Part shown: one piece after another, positions 19,385 through 28,720 of the stretch
How positions within the stretch are numbered: the first letter of the stretch is position 1
How the letters are laid out: every line of letters begins with the position of its first letter
Source: Chara braunii
Taxonomy: Eukaryota; Streptophyta; Charophyceae; Charales; Characeae
Length of the DNA: 29,972 nt
Assembly: GCA_003427395.1 (NCBI GenBank)
Contig: BFEA01000319.1
Span: 712,114 to 742,085, forward strand
Reading direction: 5' to 3'
Position numbers and translations under genes: made by a program
The notes under the pieces: model-generated
Database searches by the model: none
Seen by the model: the letters and a program-made list of their open reading frames with translations, nothing else
Told to the model about the DNA's origin: nothing

Positions 19385-19476
19385 CCTGAATGGAGAAGAG
19401 AGTGCGGTGCCACGTAGGATACGAGCTCATTCGCCTCGCCAATCGCCTGCTGACAGCACATGGACTGTGGGCGTGC

Positions 19477-19648
19477 GACCTCGCCAGGCCGCTGTCGAAA
19501 CGAAAAGAGAACGAATGCATCTGCCCCAGCAAGTGGCAGTATGCATCCATCCGTTGCTGCTATTCATAGGACGGACGCATCTTTCCCTTCCACACAGGAA
19601 GATGCATTCGTTCGGTTTTCGTTTCGACAACGGTGGTGTGGCGAGGCC
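19477..19648. mobile_element. foldback element, family M1, copy 1
   Basis: Long terminal inverted repeats: CTCGCCA and then GTCGAAACGAAAAGAGAACG on the left pair with CGTTCGGTTTTCGTTTCGAC and TGGCGAGG on the right. The stem also includes AATGCATCT/AGATGCATT. The centre has further ATGCATC motifs. It is about 172 bp, non-coding and of MITE type. Related copies occur at 28901-29066 and 29865 to the window end. Confidence 0.72.
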
Positions 19649-20188
19649 CTGTTGAGAAGGGCTCGGGCTTCCGGAGACTTGATGAAATCAAACATCAAAC
19701 AGGGCTGACGGCGCGAAGGTGTCGTTATCGTTATTTTTTGCCGTCGTCCGTCCCCCCGACGGCGCCGTACCGAACCGCAATGTTCCGGTGCACACATTCG
19801 TCGATGAGCGACTGTCCCGTCCCTCGCGCCCGCCTTTTCCCTAGACTGTCCGTAACGTAAGTAAATAAATGGTGTTAACGATTCCAGGCCATCTTATTAG
19901 TCCGAGTGTGGGTTTGCCATCGTCGTAGGTGCGGCAAAAGCGCACTTCGTCCGTGGCCAGCCAGCCACCACTGCTGTTGCCGTTGCTGTTGCTGTTGCCC
20001 TGAGTCTTGTGATCGAACGAACTTCTCTCATCTCTGTGGAACGTTGATGGGTGTACGTCCTAGTCTGGAATGAGCTCTTCACGGCATTACGCCCCGCTCT
20101 TGTCGGGCGATGGGTCTATGTTGGGCGATGAGCAGATGGACGATGAAGCGGGTTGGCAATGCGTGATCGTGGTGCCCCATCGATGAAC
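19649..20188. other. intergenic, no gene seen
   Basis: GC-rich, with a short GTTGCC/GTTGCT run near 19974-20000. No element or gene recognised. Confidence 0.4.
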
Positions 20189-20331
20189 TGCTGCTGTGGT
20201 TGAGATGTCCTTTCTGAGAGGCAAACTGGGTTGAGTGGAAGGGGGTATGTATGAGAACAGCTGCTGTGGTTGAGATGAGATGTCCTTGCTGAGAGGCAAA
20301 CGCGGTTAAGTGGAAGGGGATAAGAGAACAT
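20189..20331. repeat. two-copy tandem repeat of about 70 bp
   Basis: CTGCTGTGGTTGAGATG at 20191 and 20261, each followed by TGTCCTT, CTGAGAGGCAAAC and GTGGAAGGGG. The second copy carries an extra GAGATG. Non-coding. Confidence 0.8.
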
Positions 20332-20957
20332 ACACTATTGTTTCACTGTTTGGAAACGGAAGGGGAGGAGAGAGAGAAGAGGGGAGAGATTTAAGTTAGT
20401 ACTAGGAGCCTCTACTTGTACATTCGCACATCTGCGCGTAAGATAGTAAGCTACTGTGATGCGCATGATCGATCTCAGCCGCGTGGTAGTGGATGATTGA
20501 CCACAAAGCAGCGAGGCTGATGATTGACCACGAAGTAAGCTACTGTATGCCCGTCGATTTGGAGTCGCGCGGGCAGCGCTAGGCGATTTGTTTGCACATG
20601 CGTTGCGTGTGTGTGCGCGTGCCGTGCGCCTACGTCTTTGCACGGAACCGATTCTTACGTCTTTGCGCGGGACGGAGCTTTTAGCACTCGAGTGCTACCT
20701 GGTGGTAGGTGTGCGCTAGCGTAGACTGGAAGAAGTGTGCAGTGGAGAAACTTGTCAAGGTCGGTTCGTACGCCGCTTTTGCTGTGGTGGTCCCCTACGG
20801 CGGCCTTGCGAAGGTGTTGTCGCGGTCGCTGACGGAAATCTTCCCCGAGTGAAGGCTGGGAGAAACTGCGCTGTTCAGGAAAGTTGTTCTGAACGTGCCC
20901 GGTAAGACGGAAAGTGCACGCGGCGGGCGCGATTTTGCTGGCTGGTAGGGTCGATCT

Positions 20958-20969
20958 GTTGACGTCAAC
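20958..20969. promoter_or_regulatory. palindromic TGACGTCA site
   Basis: The perfect 12-bp palindrome GTTGACGTCAAC contains TGACGTCA, the classic bZIP (CRE/as-1-type) binding core. It lies about 2 kb upstream of the kinase start. One copy only, so it may be chance. Confidence 0.25.
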
Positions 20970-21543
20970 ATCGTGAGAGTCGCCGTTGTGCTGTTTGCTG
21001 CTGGCTGCTCGGTCTATCTGCAGTCCTTTTTTGTCCTGCTTCTGTCTGTGGGTGCAAGTTGTACAAGTGCTCCTTTAGCAATCTGCGAGCGAGCGCACTG
21101 TGCCAGCGGCAGGGCGGGCAAGAAAGAAACGCGCAAGGAGCGGCGGCATCGGGAACGACGACTTCCATTTAAAGAAGTTGGCAGAGCGATCGAGTGAATG
21201 ATTCTGTTGCGTGCGGTGCTGTGAGCTGCCGTTGCCCGTCGTCTCATATCTGAACCCGGTGTCGCGCACACCGGGCCGCGACGGAGCCGAGGAGGAAGGA
21301 GGGTGGTGTTCAGGAGAAGAGCTGGCTCGTTGGCGGAGGTGAAGCAGTGGCGTCACTTGTGAGAGTCTTTCCGCCGTCAGGAACGGACACTTCCAGCTCG
21401 CCTGGTGGGTTGTGGAAGGTGCGTGTCAGGAAGAAGATGATTGTGCAGCCTTTCGTGACCGAAGCACAGTATCAGCGATTCTGGTGCTGGCGGCGCTGGT
21501 GGGAGAACTGCGGTTTCGGCACGTGAGCGCCCTGTCCGTCGTG

Positions 21544-21639
21544 TAAGAAGAGGTAAGAAGAGGTAAGAAGAGGCAAGAAGAGGTAGGTAAGAAGAGGAGG
21601 TAAGAAGAGGAGGTAAGAAGAGGAGGTAAGAAGAGGAGA
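21544..21639. repeat. purine minisatellite (TAAGAAGAGG)n
   Basis: Eight degenerate units of AAGAAGAGG, joined by GT or AGGT so that the period drifts from 10 to 14 bp. One strand is almost all purine. Confidence 0.9.
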
Positions 21640-22327
21640 AGTAGGGCGGGCGGGCTTTCCGTGGCCTTCTGATTGATTTCACAGTTATTGCCGGGGTATC
21701 TGAATTGTGGGGATGGTGTCCTTGGGATCGAATGACCGCTTCTCTCGTTCGTCGGCCGTGCGTGGTCATTGTTGCGCCGCTTGTTGCGCCTTGCGCTCAC
21801 CGTGGTCCGCCGTCAGAGGGGGAGTGCAGTCTGGATGCTGGTACGGGCGGGGTAAATGGAAAGGTGAATAGCTGTCGCTCCCTCTCGGAAACCGTCGGCG
21901 CTGTTTCTTAACACTGCCGTCGCGCTCTTCTTGAGACTGCGCTTTCTGTGGTGTGGTGCTGAGGGTGCAATCGAAGGGGGGAGATTCATCTTGTGAACGA
22001 ACGTGAGTGTGCATTGGTGTGCTTCCGTCGAGGAAGAAAGAGAGCTTTCATCGCCACATGGCGGGCGACTGTCTGAGAAGCTGGCATCTGTACTTCGGGT
22101 GTGTTGTCGTGCTTTGTGAAGGCAAAGGAGGAAGAGGAGTTATGTAATCCTTTACGGATCGCGAGTAGCGAGTGATGATGATGGTTGGCGTTTGATTTTG
22201 ATTTCGATTTCATTTGTTGTCAATTTTCATTCCGATTTCATTTGTTGTCTTAGTGACAGAGTAGTAGATGGGCTTTTCTCAACCCGAGTCTTTTTTGCGG
22301 TGTTTGGTGAATTCCTTTTTTTAAGGA

Positions 22328-22369
22328 AGGAGTCCTAGGAGTCCTCATTTTTCCTATCGGAGGACTCCT
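22328..22369. repeat. clustered AGGAGTCCT inverted repeats
   Basis: AGGAGTCCT occurs twice head to tail (22328-22336 and 22337-22345). The reverse complement of AGGAGTCCTC follows as GAGGACTCCT at 22360-22369, giving a perfect 10-bp stem with a 13-nt loop. Located about 650 bp upstream of the kinase ATG. Confidence 0.6.
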
Positions 22370-22920
22370 TTGAGGTATTAGGCTGTTAGTAATCACAGCG
22401 CAGACGATGACGTAGTTAGTGTGTTTTTTCGTCTACGAGAGAAGGCGGCACGAGTTTTTTTCTCCCATTGAGTTTGTTGTTTTTACTGTTCTCACTCTCG
22501 ACCTGTGTTTCTTTGTCTGCCTCAAACTATCCCCGTTTATCTCAGGGCGATCTCTCTTCTGCGTGTACCCATACTGACCCCGATATCAGCCGCTCTGACC
22601 GAACACGTGTACATTCTAATACGGATATACTGCAAAAAAATGCTGCCATTTCGCACGCTCTCTCTCAATGTGCTTCCAGTATATATGGTCGCGCTCTTCC
22701 TGAGCTGAGTTGGAGTAATAGTATCTATCGTTTCTTTTCCCGGATGTCCATAGGCCGTGTCCAGAATTGAGGATTTCTGGCAACATCAAGGAGAGAGAGT
22801 ATCTCGGCTGACGAGGGACGAGAAGGGATTTGAGCGCTCAACCTGGGCGTAGAAAGATTTCTGCGGTGGGTTGAGCAGGTCCTGCCCTTGAGGGCGGATC
22901 TCAGGTATTATACCTATCCT

Positions 22921-22994
22921 TCACGAGAACGTGTTCTCTCTCTGTTTGATTTTGTTGCTACTTCTATTATCTTTCTCTATCCTGTTTAGTGCAG
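22921..22994 (+). other. candidate 5'-UTR intron acceptor
   Basis: A pyrimidine-rich tract (TTCTCTCTCTGTTTG, and later TATCTTTCTCTATCC) ends in TGTTTAG at 22983-22989, with a second AG at 22993-22994. It lies 25-30 nt before the kinase ATG. This is what a leader intron 3' splice site looks like. Plant kinase genes often have leader introns. No donor was identified. Confidence 0.4.
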
Positions 22995-23018
22995 TGTTTC
23001 GTATCGTATCGGGCAACG

Positions 23019-24932
23019 ATGGGGAATTGTGTGTCGACCCATCCAGAGAGCTACTTCCCTCGGGACAAGAAGAAGAAAGAAGCGGGTTTAACTCGCATTT
23101 TGAAAGAGACGTGTCATCATTTTCAGCGTCATCATCGTCAGTCCTCTGTGGCGGGATTCCGCGGTGCCAACGGGAGGGAAAACCATGTCGCCTGCGCGAA
23201 GCGCAAGAATTCGTGCTGCGATAAGTTTCCCGTGGACACGTGGCTCGGCTTTGGGAGGGATATATCGAAGTACGATCTGGAGTATGAAGTGGGGAGGGGA
23301 CATTTCGGGCACACATGCGCAGCGACGGTCAAGAAGGGGGAGAGAAAGGGGGAGCGCGTGGCCGTCAAGGTGATACCGAAAGCGAGACTGAAGACGAAGG
23401 AGGCCGTGGAAGATGTGACGAGGGAGGTGATGATAATGAAAGCCCTCGTGGGACACGACAACGTCATAAGGTTCTACGAGGCGCTGGAAGACAGCACGAA
23501 TGTGTACATTGTGATGGAGTTGTGCTTGGGGGGGGAGCTTCTGGACAGAATGTTGGCCCGCGGCGGTGTTTATACCGAGCAGGCGGCCAAGCCCGTGATT
23601 CGACAGATGCTGAAAATTTTGGCGTGGTTCCACGCCCAGGGAGTCGTTCATAGGGACTTGAAGCCGGAGAACTTCCTGTTCGCCACCGCAGACGAAGAGG
23701 CCACGCTCAAGGTGATCGACTTCGGCCTGTCGGAGTTCGTCCCTCCGGGTGCTCGACTGTCGGATATCGTCGGCAGCGCGTACTACGTGGCCCCGGAGGT
23801 CTTGAAGCAATCGTACGGCGTAGAAGCCGATTTGTGGAGCGTGGGCGTGATCTGCTACACACTTCTGTGCGGCGGTCGTCCGTTCTTCGCGCGGTCCGAG
23901 TCGCAGGTCTTTGAGGCTGTTCTTGAGGCAGATCCGCGTTTCGAGGAGGAACAGTGGGGGGCAGTCTCCCCCCTGTGCATCGATTTCATCAAGAAGCTTC
24001 TGACGAAGGACTGTCGCGAGAGGATCAGCGCTGTCCAGGCGCTCTGCCACCCGTGGATGATGACCAGTTCGGCTGCTGCCAATGACAGCTCGTCCCTGTT
24101 TCACGCTCCTCCTCCTAAGGACGTGCCGCTGGACACGCGGCTGATCTCGGCCGTGCAAGATTTCTCCTGGATGGATCCCGCGGGAAGAGACGCGTTGCAA
24201 GCGGTGGCGGACACCTTGAAGGAAAATGAGTTGACGTACCAGAGAAGTCAGTTTGATCTCTTGGACTCTGACGCCGATGGGTTCGTGAACGTTGAGGATT
24301 TCAAGAGGGCGCTCTGCCGGACAATGCGCCCAGGTACCGCGGGGGACAGCGCTGCGCTGACGGCGGGGAGGCGGAGCTGCCAGGTGTCCGCCGCCGGTTC
24401 GGACGGCGGCAGACCTCTGTCGTTGTCGACCGCGTTCCGCCGTCTTATGGCAATTGCCGATGGCATGAACGCGTCGGCAGTGGACAAGATGAACTTCAAG
24501 ACGTTCGTCGCGGCGTCGATTAGTATGGAACAGTTGGCGAAGGACGTGGGCTGGGAGAAGAGGAAGAAGGAAGCATATCGCGTGTTCACGTGCACGGCTA
24601 AGAGTACGGACGCTGCGTGGAAGCACAGTTTCCTGCCTGAGATGATACAGGAGCTAGCCACAGCTAACCACAGGTCGCCGTATGACGGCTGCCATCGTGG
24701 CGTGACGGAAGAGGGATTCGAGCTGATCTTGCTTAACCCGAAGGCTTTCGGGTCGGGCCAACCTTCAGCGGAAGAAACGTCGGACCAGATGATTCAGCAG
24801 TCTCGCGCCGCCATGTACTCTCACCGTTGCTGTGTCGCAGAAGCAGAACTCACGGTACCAGCGTCTTCCCCCGCAGACTCATCGCCGCCCTCACGCGCCT
24901 CTACGTCGGGATCGGCTTCATCAGCGGCTTAA
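23019..24932 (+). CDS. CDPK-related kinase (CRK), intronless coding region
   Basis: Predicted membrane-attached Ser/Thr kinase of 637 residues. It starts MGNCVS, giving Gly2 for myristoylation and Cys4 for palmitoylation. The ATG has A at -3 and G at +4. The kinase domain spans about 86-347: Gly loop GRGHFG (92-97), Lys117 in VAVKVI, Glu136, HRDLKPEN (211-218), DFG 234-236 and VAPE 257-260. The Gly-loop setting (VGRGHFGHTCAA) and RPFFARSES are CRK-like rather than CDPK-like. After a junction segment, one EF-hand loop (416-427, Asp at 1, 3, 5 and 12, Gly at 6) looks able to bind Ca2+. The later EF positions are degenerate, as usual in CRKs. The region between EF1 and EF2 has a Gly/Ser/Ala-rich insert (about 437-467), and the protein ends in a Ser/Ala/Pro-rich tail (about 605-637). 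No intron interrupts the frame, unlike most land-plant CRK genes. A retained 5'-leader intron is possible. Confidence 0.95.
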   Translation: MGNCVSTHPESYFPRDKKKKEAGLTRILKETCHHFQRHHRQSSVAGFRGANGRENHVACAKRKNSCCDKFPVDTWLGFGRDISKYDLEYEVGRGHFGHTCAATVKKGERKGERVAVKVIPKARLKTKEAVEDVTREVMIMKALVGHDNVIRFYEALEDSTNVYIVMELCLGGELLDRMLARGGVYTEQAAKPVIRQMLKILAWFHAQGVVHRDLKPENFLFATADEEATLKVIDFGLSEFVPPGARLSDIVGSAYYVAPEVLKQSYGVEADLWSVGVICYTLLCGGRPFFARSESQVFEAVLEADPRFEEEQWGAVSPLCIDFIKKLLTKDCRERISAVQALCHPWMMTSSAAANDSSSLFHAPPPKDVPLDTRLISAVQDFSWMDPAGRDALQAVADTLKENELTYQRSQFDLLDSDADGFVNVEDFKRALCRTMRPGTAGDSAALTAGRRSCQVSAAGSDGGRPLSLSTAFRRLMAIADGMNASAVDKMNFKTFVAASISMEQLAKDVGWEKRKKEAYRVFTCTAKSTDAAWKHSFLPEMIQELATANHRSPYDGCHRGVTEEGFELILLNPKAFGSGQPSAEETSDQMIQQSRAAMYSHRCCVAEAELTVPASSPADSSPPSRASTSGSASSAA

Positions 24933-26688
24933 AGAGCGGGAATCGCTGCGGCGGCAGACTGCTAGGTCGCAGAGTGGAGTCGTCGCTTGCCAGCTTTACC
25001 AGACTCAATGTCAAGAAGATGACGGACGCCAAGGCGGATTTCCAGATTGGACCCGGGGTTGGTGGGGGGAATTGGTTAAGGGTGTGACTTCAGTCCGTCC
25101 GGGGAGGGATGAACTGAACGATGGTATCGCACACCCAATGTAGGGGATGCGCAAATCTTCGTCTGAGTCAGGCCGAGCCTCGATCGAACTCTTGATTAAA
25201 GTCAATCGGCGCAACTGAGTTCCAAGGGCGCAACTGAGTTTCAGGAGAACGGGAGAGATCAATTATGGTGTGTGAGGAGGGATGGAAGATCGTATGAAGA
25301 TCGTATGAATTGTTGTAGGGACTCGCAAATCTTGGAGTTGTTCGTGCCAAGTGTTCAGGACTCTGTGGAGTACGGTGGCGATCGTGTACGGTTGTGTTGG
25401 GGATGCGGAAGTCGTTGGAGTCGTGCAAGATTCTTCGGACTCTTGAGAAAGGTGTATTGCTGGGAACTGAGGTTCATGGGAGGACGGGGAGTGAAGTTGG
25501 TACTGCAGTTGGTGCGATGAAGAACGTATGATGCATGTGTATGTTTGGGGCGGGGGGGGGGGGAGAGGAGAAGGGAAGAAGGGAGTAGGCGTTTTAGGGG
25601 GAGACGGCGGGGGCCGAAGGGGAAAGGGGGTGGGCGGGGAGCGCCTGAGAGGAAGGATACAGTTGGGTGCATTGTATATTACAGAGTGTGTTCTGTTTGC
25701 TTCCTATGCGTGCTGGGTACGGTCGATGTGTTGTCGGATTGTTTTAGACAGTAGATGTAGAACGACCGGCTTGGGAGGCCGGCGAGTGTGGGCATGTTGG
25801 TTTTCGTCATTCGCACATGCCAATGCTGTAGAAGTCGGTTCTTTAATCATTGGGATTGGTGTGTGGGTCTTGTGTTTTTCGAGTATTCACGTCACAGGTA
25901 CTTTGGGAGGGTGTAAAATCTGGCGTACCTCGTCGTCTTGCTTTCGGCGCTCCCGGCCGATTGTGGGCGGAAAAACGTGGTGTGTAGCTCTTGGTCTTTT
26001 GTTTTTCTAGCATTCCCGTCCCACGGACTATGGGTGGAAGAAGTGTAACAGTATTTGTTTTTTTTTTTAGCAGTGAGCCATGTGCTATTTTTTTTTTTTT
26101 TCATGAAATGTAGGTGGTGTATGCGTTCTGGACTGGTAGCGGCTGGAGTGAAGTGCTTGGGAATCACCTCCTCTCGACTGGGCGTCGTTCTCGCCGTCGT
26201 GTCGTCGCATAAGTGCGAAGAGCGTTGTCCAGTCGAGCCCGCGAGAATTTGTCGTCATCGTTGCTCTAGTATAAGCGCGAAGAGCGCTGTCCTTTCATCG
26301 GTCATATGATCAACAACGATAGAGTCATTGGCAGTTAGTTCTTACTCCTGCTAATTCGCGGTTTCATTGGCGGGGCTTTGGGTCTTGGGGGGGGGGCGCC
26401 ATATTCGCGTGCGTGCGAAGTGCGCCCACACGAGTAGATCTGCAGAACGAGTGTATGGACACACCATTTCTTTGATCAATTCTTTGTAGCGGGCGGCGAC
26501 AACGGGGATGAGCAGGCAGGTGGGCATCAGGAGGGAGGTGAGGGTGAGATGTTGTTGCGTGGCTGCTACTGTTTCTCTGTGATGTGAAGATTTGGTTCTC
26601 GGTGTGTGGCATCCCAACGAGTTCGTCTCTTTGGAGAGCCATTTCGCACTCCTGATTTCCTATCAGTTTCTTGCTGTCTTCTAATCAA

Positions 26689-26690
<2 letters not shown>
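24933..26690. other. 3' flank of the kinase, degenerate short duplications
   Basis: No gene. Small direct repeats include GCGCAACTGAGTT (25208 and 25229), GAAGATCGTATGAA, GGTCTT then TGTTTTTC with GGTGTAAAA/AAGTGTAACA (about 25863-25918 and 25990-26050), and ATAAG(T/C)GCGAAGAGCG then TGTCC (26209 and 26271, period 62). 25545-25650 is a G-rich purine tract. Poly(A) site not identified. Confidence 0.5.
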
Positions 26691-26719
<29 letters not shown>

Positions 26720-26960
26720 GAGAGAAAGGAGTAGACCTTTTTCCTCGGTACTTGAGAACAGCCGTCTGCACTTCGCTGGAAGTGATGGGATGTCTGTTTC
26801 TTACACTGTCATCTATTCAATTGTGTGTGTGTGTGTGCGTGTGTGTGTGTGGGAGAGAGAGAGAGGGAGAGAGATGGGGAGATGAGGGGAGGAGTAGGTG
26901 TTCTTTCGGTAGTAGGGGACAGTCGTCACTTAGTCGGAAGTGGCGTATGAGGAGAAGACG
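26691..26960. repeat. two-copy tandem duplication, each with a GT microsatellite
   Basis: GT runs at 26691-26719 and 26822-26851 are each followed by a GGAGAGA tract, GGAGTAG, TCGGTA, ACAG(C/T)CGTC, CACTT and GGAAGTG in the same order. A unit of about 135-145 bp was therefore duplicated together with its microsatellite. Not coding. Confidence 0.75.
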
Positions 26961-27171
26961 ACCATGGCGGTAATGGATTGGTTCTTGAAAGTCCTTTCCG
27001 CTGACATGATGTCGTGTTTGTAAATATCATATTCGTTCTATATTTGGCAATAAGACCAATCTCCCCTGCTGTCGAGTCCCCTATATGTGTGAGAGGGGGA
27101 ACTGGCGGGTGGTGAGGTGTGTCCGCAAGCGACTTGTCTCGCCTGTGTGAGTCGGTGAGCGTCTGCTTTTC

Positions 27172-27225
27172 GTTGCTCAGCTGCTTTCCTCCGTGTGCGT
27201 TGCTCAGCTGCTTTCCTCCGTGTGC
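27172..27225. repeat. 27-bp perfect tandem duplication
   Basis: The unit begins GTTGCTCAGCTGCTTTCC and ends GTGTGC. It occurs at 27172-27198 and 27199-27225, with a partial third TCCTCCGTGTGCGTT at about 27258. Confidence 0.9.
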
Positions 27226-27829
27226 GTTCGAGCGAGAGGGGCAATGAGAGAACTTTTTCCTCCGTGTGCGTTTCTGATGGAAGCGAACTGGCCAATAGAA
27301 GAGGAGCTTGGCGACTTGATTTTTTGAATGTGTGCTTCATCTCCGTGGGTGATGAAAAATAGGTTCTCGACTGGGTGTTCTGTGCCTTGGAGCGACAGGG
27401 GGGGAGTGAGAGAGACGCTTGCCTACGAGGGAGAGGGGGAGGTCAGAGAGAGAATCCTTGCCTTGTCGGCGTGTCTGATGAAAAAGAGCTTCGTGAGTTG
27501 TGTTCTATGCATGCGAGTGACAGAGGGAACCTTGCCAGAGAGGGAGAGGGGGAGTGTGAGAGAGAGAACCTTGCCTTTGAGCGAGAGGGGCGGAATGTGA
27601 GAGAACCACTTTCTCTGTGCGTGTATGCGATAGAAGGGGAAGAGGAGACGGAGCTTAGCGAGTTGATTTGAAAAAGGTTTATCTGCTTGTGGACGATGAA
27701 TGCGATGCGGGAAGGGGAGTAGCCTCCCGAGGAGTTTGCGTACATTTTTTTTTTCCTTAATTTTTTGGTGCTGAGGAAATTGGAATTCGGGAAGGTGTTG
27801 CGAAAGGGGGGAGGAAATTCGCCGATTTG
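27226..27829. repeat. degenerate purine-rich minisatellite
   Basis: Recurring blocks AGAACCTTGCC, GAGGGGGAG, GATGAAAAA and GAGCTT(A/G)GCGA(G/C)TTGATTT (about 27308 and 27650) in similar order point to diverged units. All open frames are Arg/Glu or Ser/Leu repeats. No gene. Confidence 0.55.
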
Positions 27830-28027
27830 CTGGTTGTGTGCAGGCGTGGGGGACGTTCCTCTGGGTGCGTAGGGAGGGGGGAGGGAGGGGGGGAATGCAT
27901 TGCCTTGAATTGCCTCTCCACTGCGCGGGCGGGCACAAGAAGGCGGAGAAACAGGATTTACCTTCGAATTGATGATTGCTTAGTCTTGTGCAGTGGGTGG
28001 GACGTTCCTGTGGGTGCGCAGCGCTAC

Positions 28028-28095
<68 letters not shown>

Positions 28096-28340
28096 ATGCA
28101 TTGCCTTGAATTGCCTCTCCACTGCGCGGGCGGGCACAAGAAGGCGGAGAAACAGGATTTACCTTCGAATTGATGATTGCTTAGTCTTGTGCAGTGGGTG
28201 GGACGTTCCTGTGGGTGCGCAGCGCTACTTGGGGGAGGGGGGGTGAATGCAATGCCTTGCCTTGCCTTGCCTCTCCACTGCGCGGGCGGGCACAAGACGG
28301 CGGAGAAACAGGATTTATCTTCGATTGATGATTGCTTATT
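27830..28340. repeat. tandem 150-bp repeat, three units plus a partial
   Basis: Units start at AATGCATTGCC 27895, AATGCATTGCC 28095 and AATGCAATGCC 28246. Each carries CTCTCCACTGCGCGGGCGGG, CGGAGAAACAGGATTTA and TTGATGATTGCTTA. Between units lies GGGACGTTCCT, GTGGGTGCGCAGCGCTACTT and a G run. A diverged partial unit precedes them (27830-27894). The first spacing is 200 and the second 151, because one G run has expanded. Confidence 0.93.
28030..28094. repeat. 65-nt uninterrupted G run
   Basis: All G from 28030 to 28094. In the neighbouring unit the equivalent place is only GGGGGAGGGGGGG (28231-28243). Strong G-quadruplex potential. Confidence 0.9.
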
Positions 28341-28578
28341 CTTGTTGCGCTGTTTATTGTCGGATTGGGTCTCTGCTGTCTGGATCTTCTCTATTTTTTT
28401 TTTTCCCTCCCTTCCCTCGTTCTTTCCTTTGTGGGAAATGGCGACGGCCTTGAGATAATAACATCATCAGCGAATTCACCGGCAATCAGTAATTCAGAAT
28501 TTTGCAGCATTTAATCAATCTGCTTGGTGGATTTTTTTTTATTTTTTTTTTTCTCGGTGGATTTCGTACTCACGTCTG

Positions 28579-28610
<32 letters not shown>

Positions 28611-28720
28611 GTCTGTACCGCTCACGGAGCAAGGCCAGTTGGTACTCTTTGTGAATTTTTTGGTTCTGCCTGGCGGATGCATATGTGATGTTGTTCACCG
28701 TCCTGTGCTGTGTGCGTGAT
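28341..28720. repeat. two T runs, each flanked by direct repeats
   Basis: GGTGGATTT occurs at 28526-28534 and 28556-28564 around a T-rich tract. CACGTCTG occurs at 28571-28578 and 28608-28615 around 28 uninterrupted T (28579-28606). This resembles target duplications around insertions consisting of little more than a poly(A) tail on the minus strand. Replication slippage is an alternative. No gene in the surrounding sequence. Confidence 0.6.

Larger units (their letters stand above)
20332..22920. other. upstream region of the kinase gene
   Basis: No coding region could be supported. Open frames are short and overlapping, and the plus-strand frame at 22468-22770 starts with TTG, not ATG. The stretch presumably holds promoter, 5' leader and leader intron of the kinase that starts at 23019. 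It contains small duplications (for example GATGATTGACCAC near 20491 and 20518), a purine minisatellite and two palindromic sites listed separately. A G-box core CACGTG lies at 22604-22609. Confidence 0.4.

Noticed and set aside
21544-21639. Regular short repeats resembling a CRISPR array
   Set aside because: Units are 10-14 bp purine repeats without spacers.
22468-22770. 100-residue plus frame with a signal-peptide-like start
   Set aside because: It begins with TTG, lies in the pyrimidine-rich kinase leader and has no homology signal.
22989-23018. Ten-residue N-terminal extension of the kinase
   Set aside because: It would start at GTG; the ATG at 23019 has an ideal context and gives the acylation motif.
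23088-24626. 512-residue minus-strand open frame opposite the kinase
   Set aside because: It is a shadow of the GC-rich kinase coding strand, with no domain, and its composition follows the opposite codons.
27423-28295. 290-residue minus-strand frame with poly-Pro
   Set aside because: Produced by the 150-bp tandem repeat and the G run; its two halves are repeats of each other.
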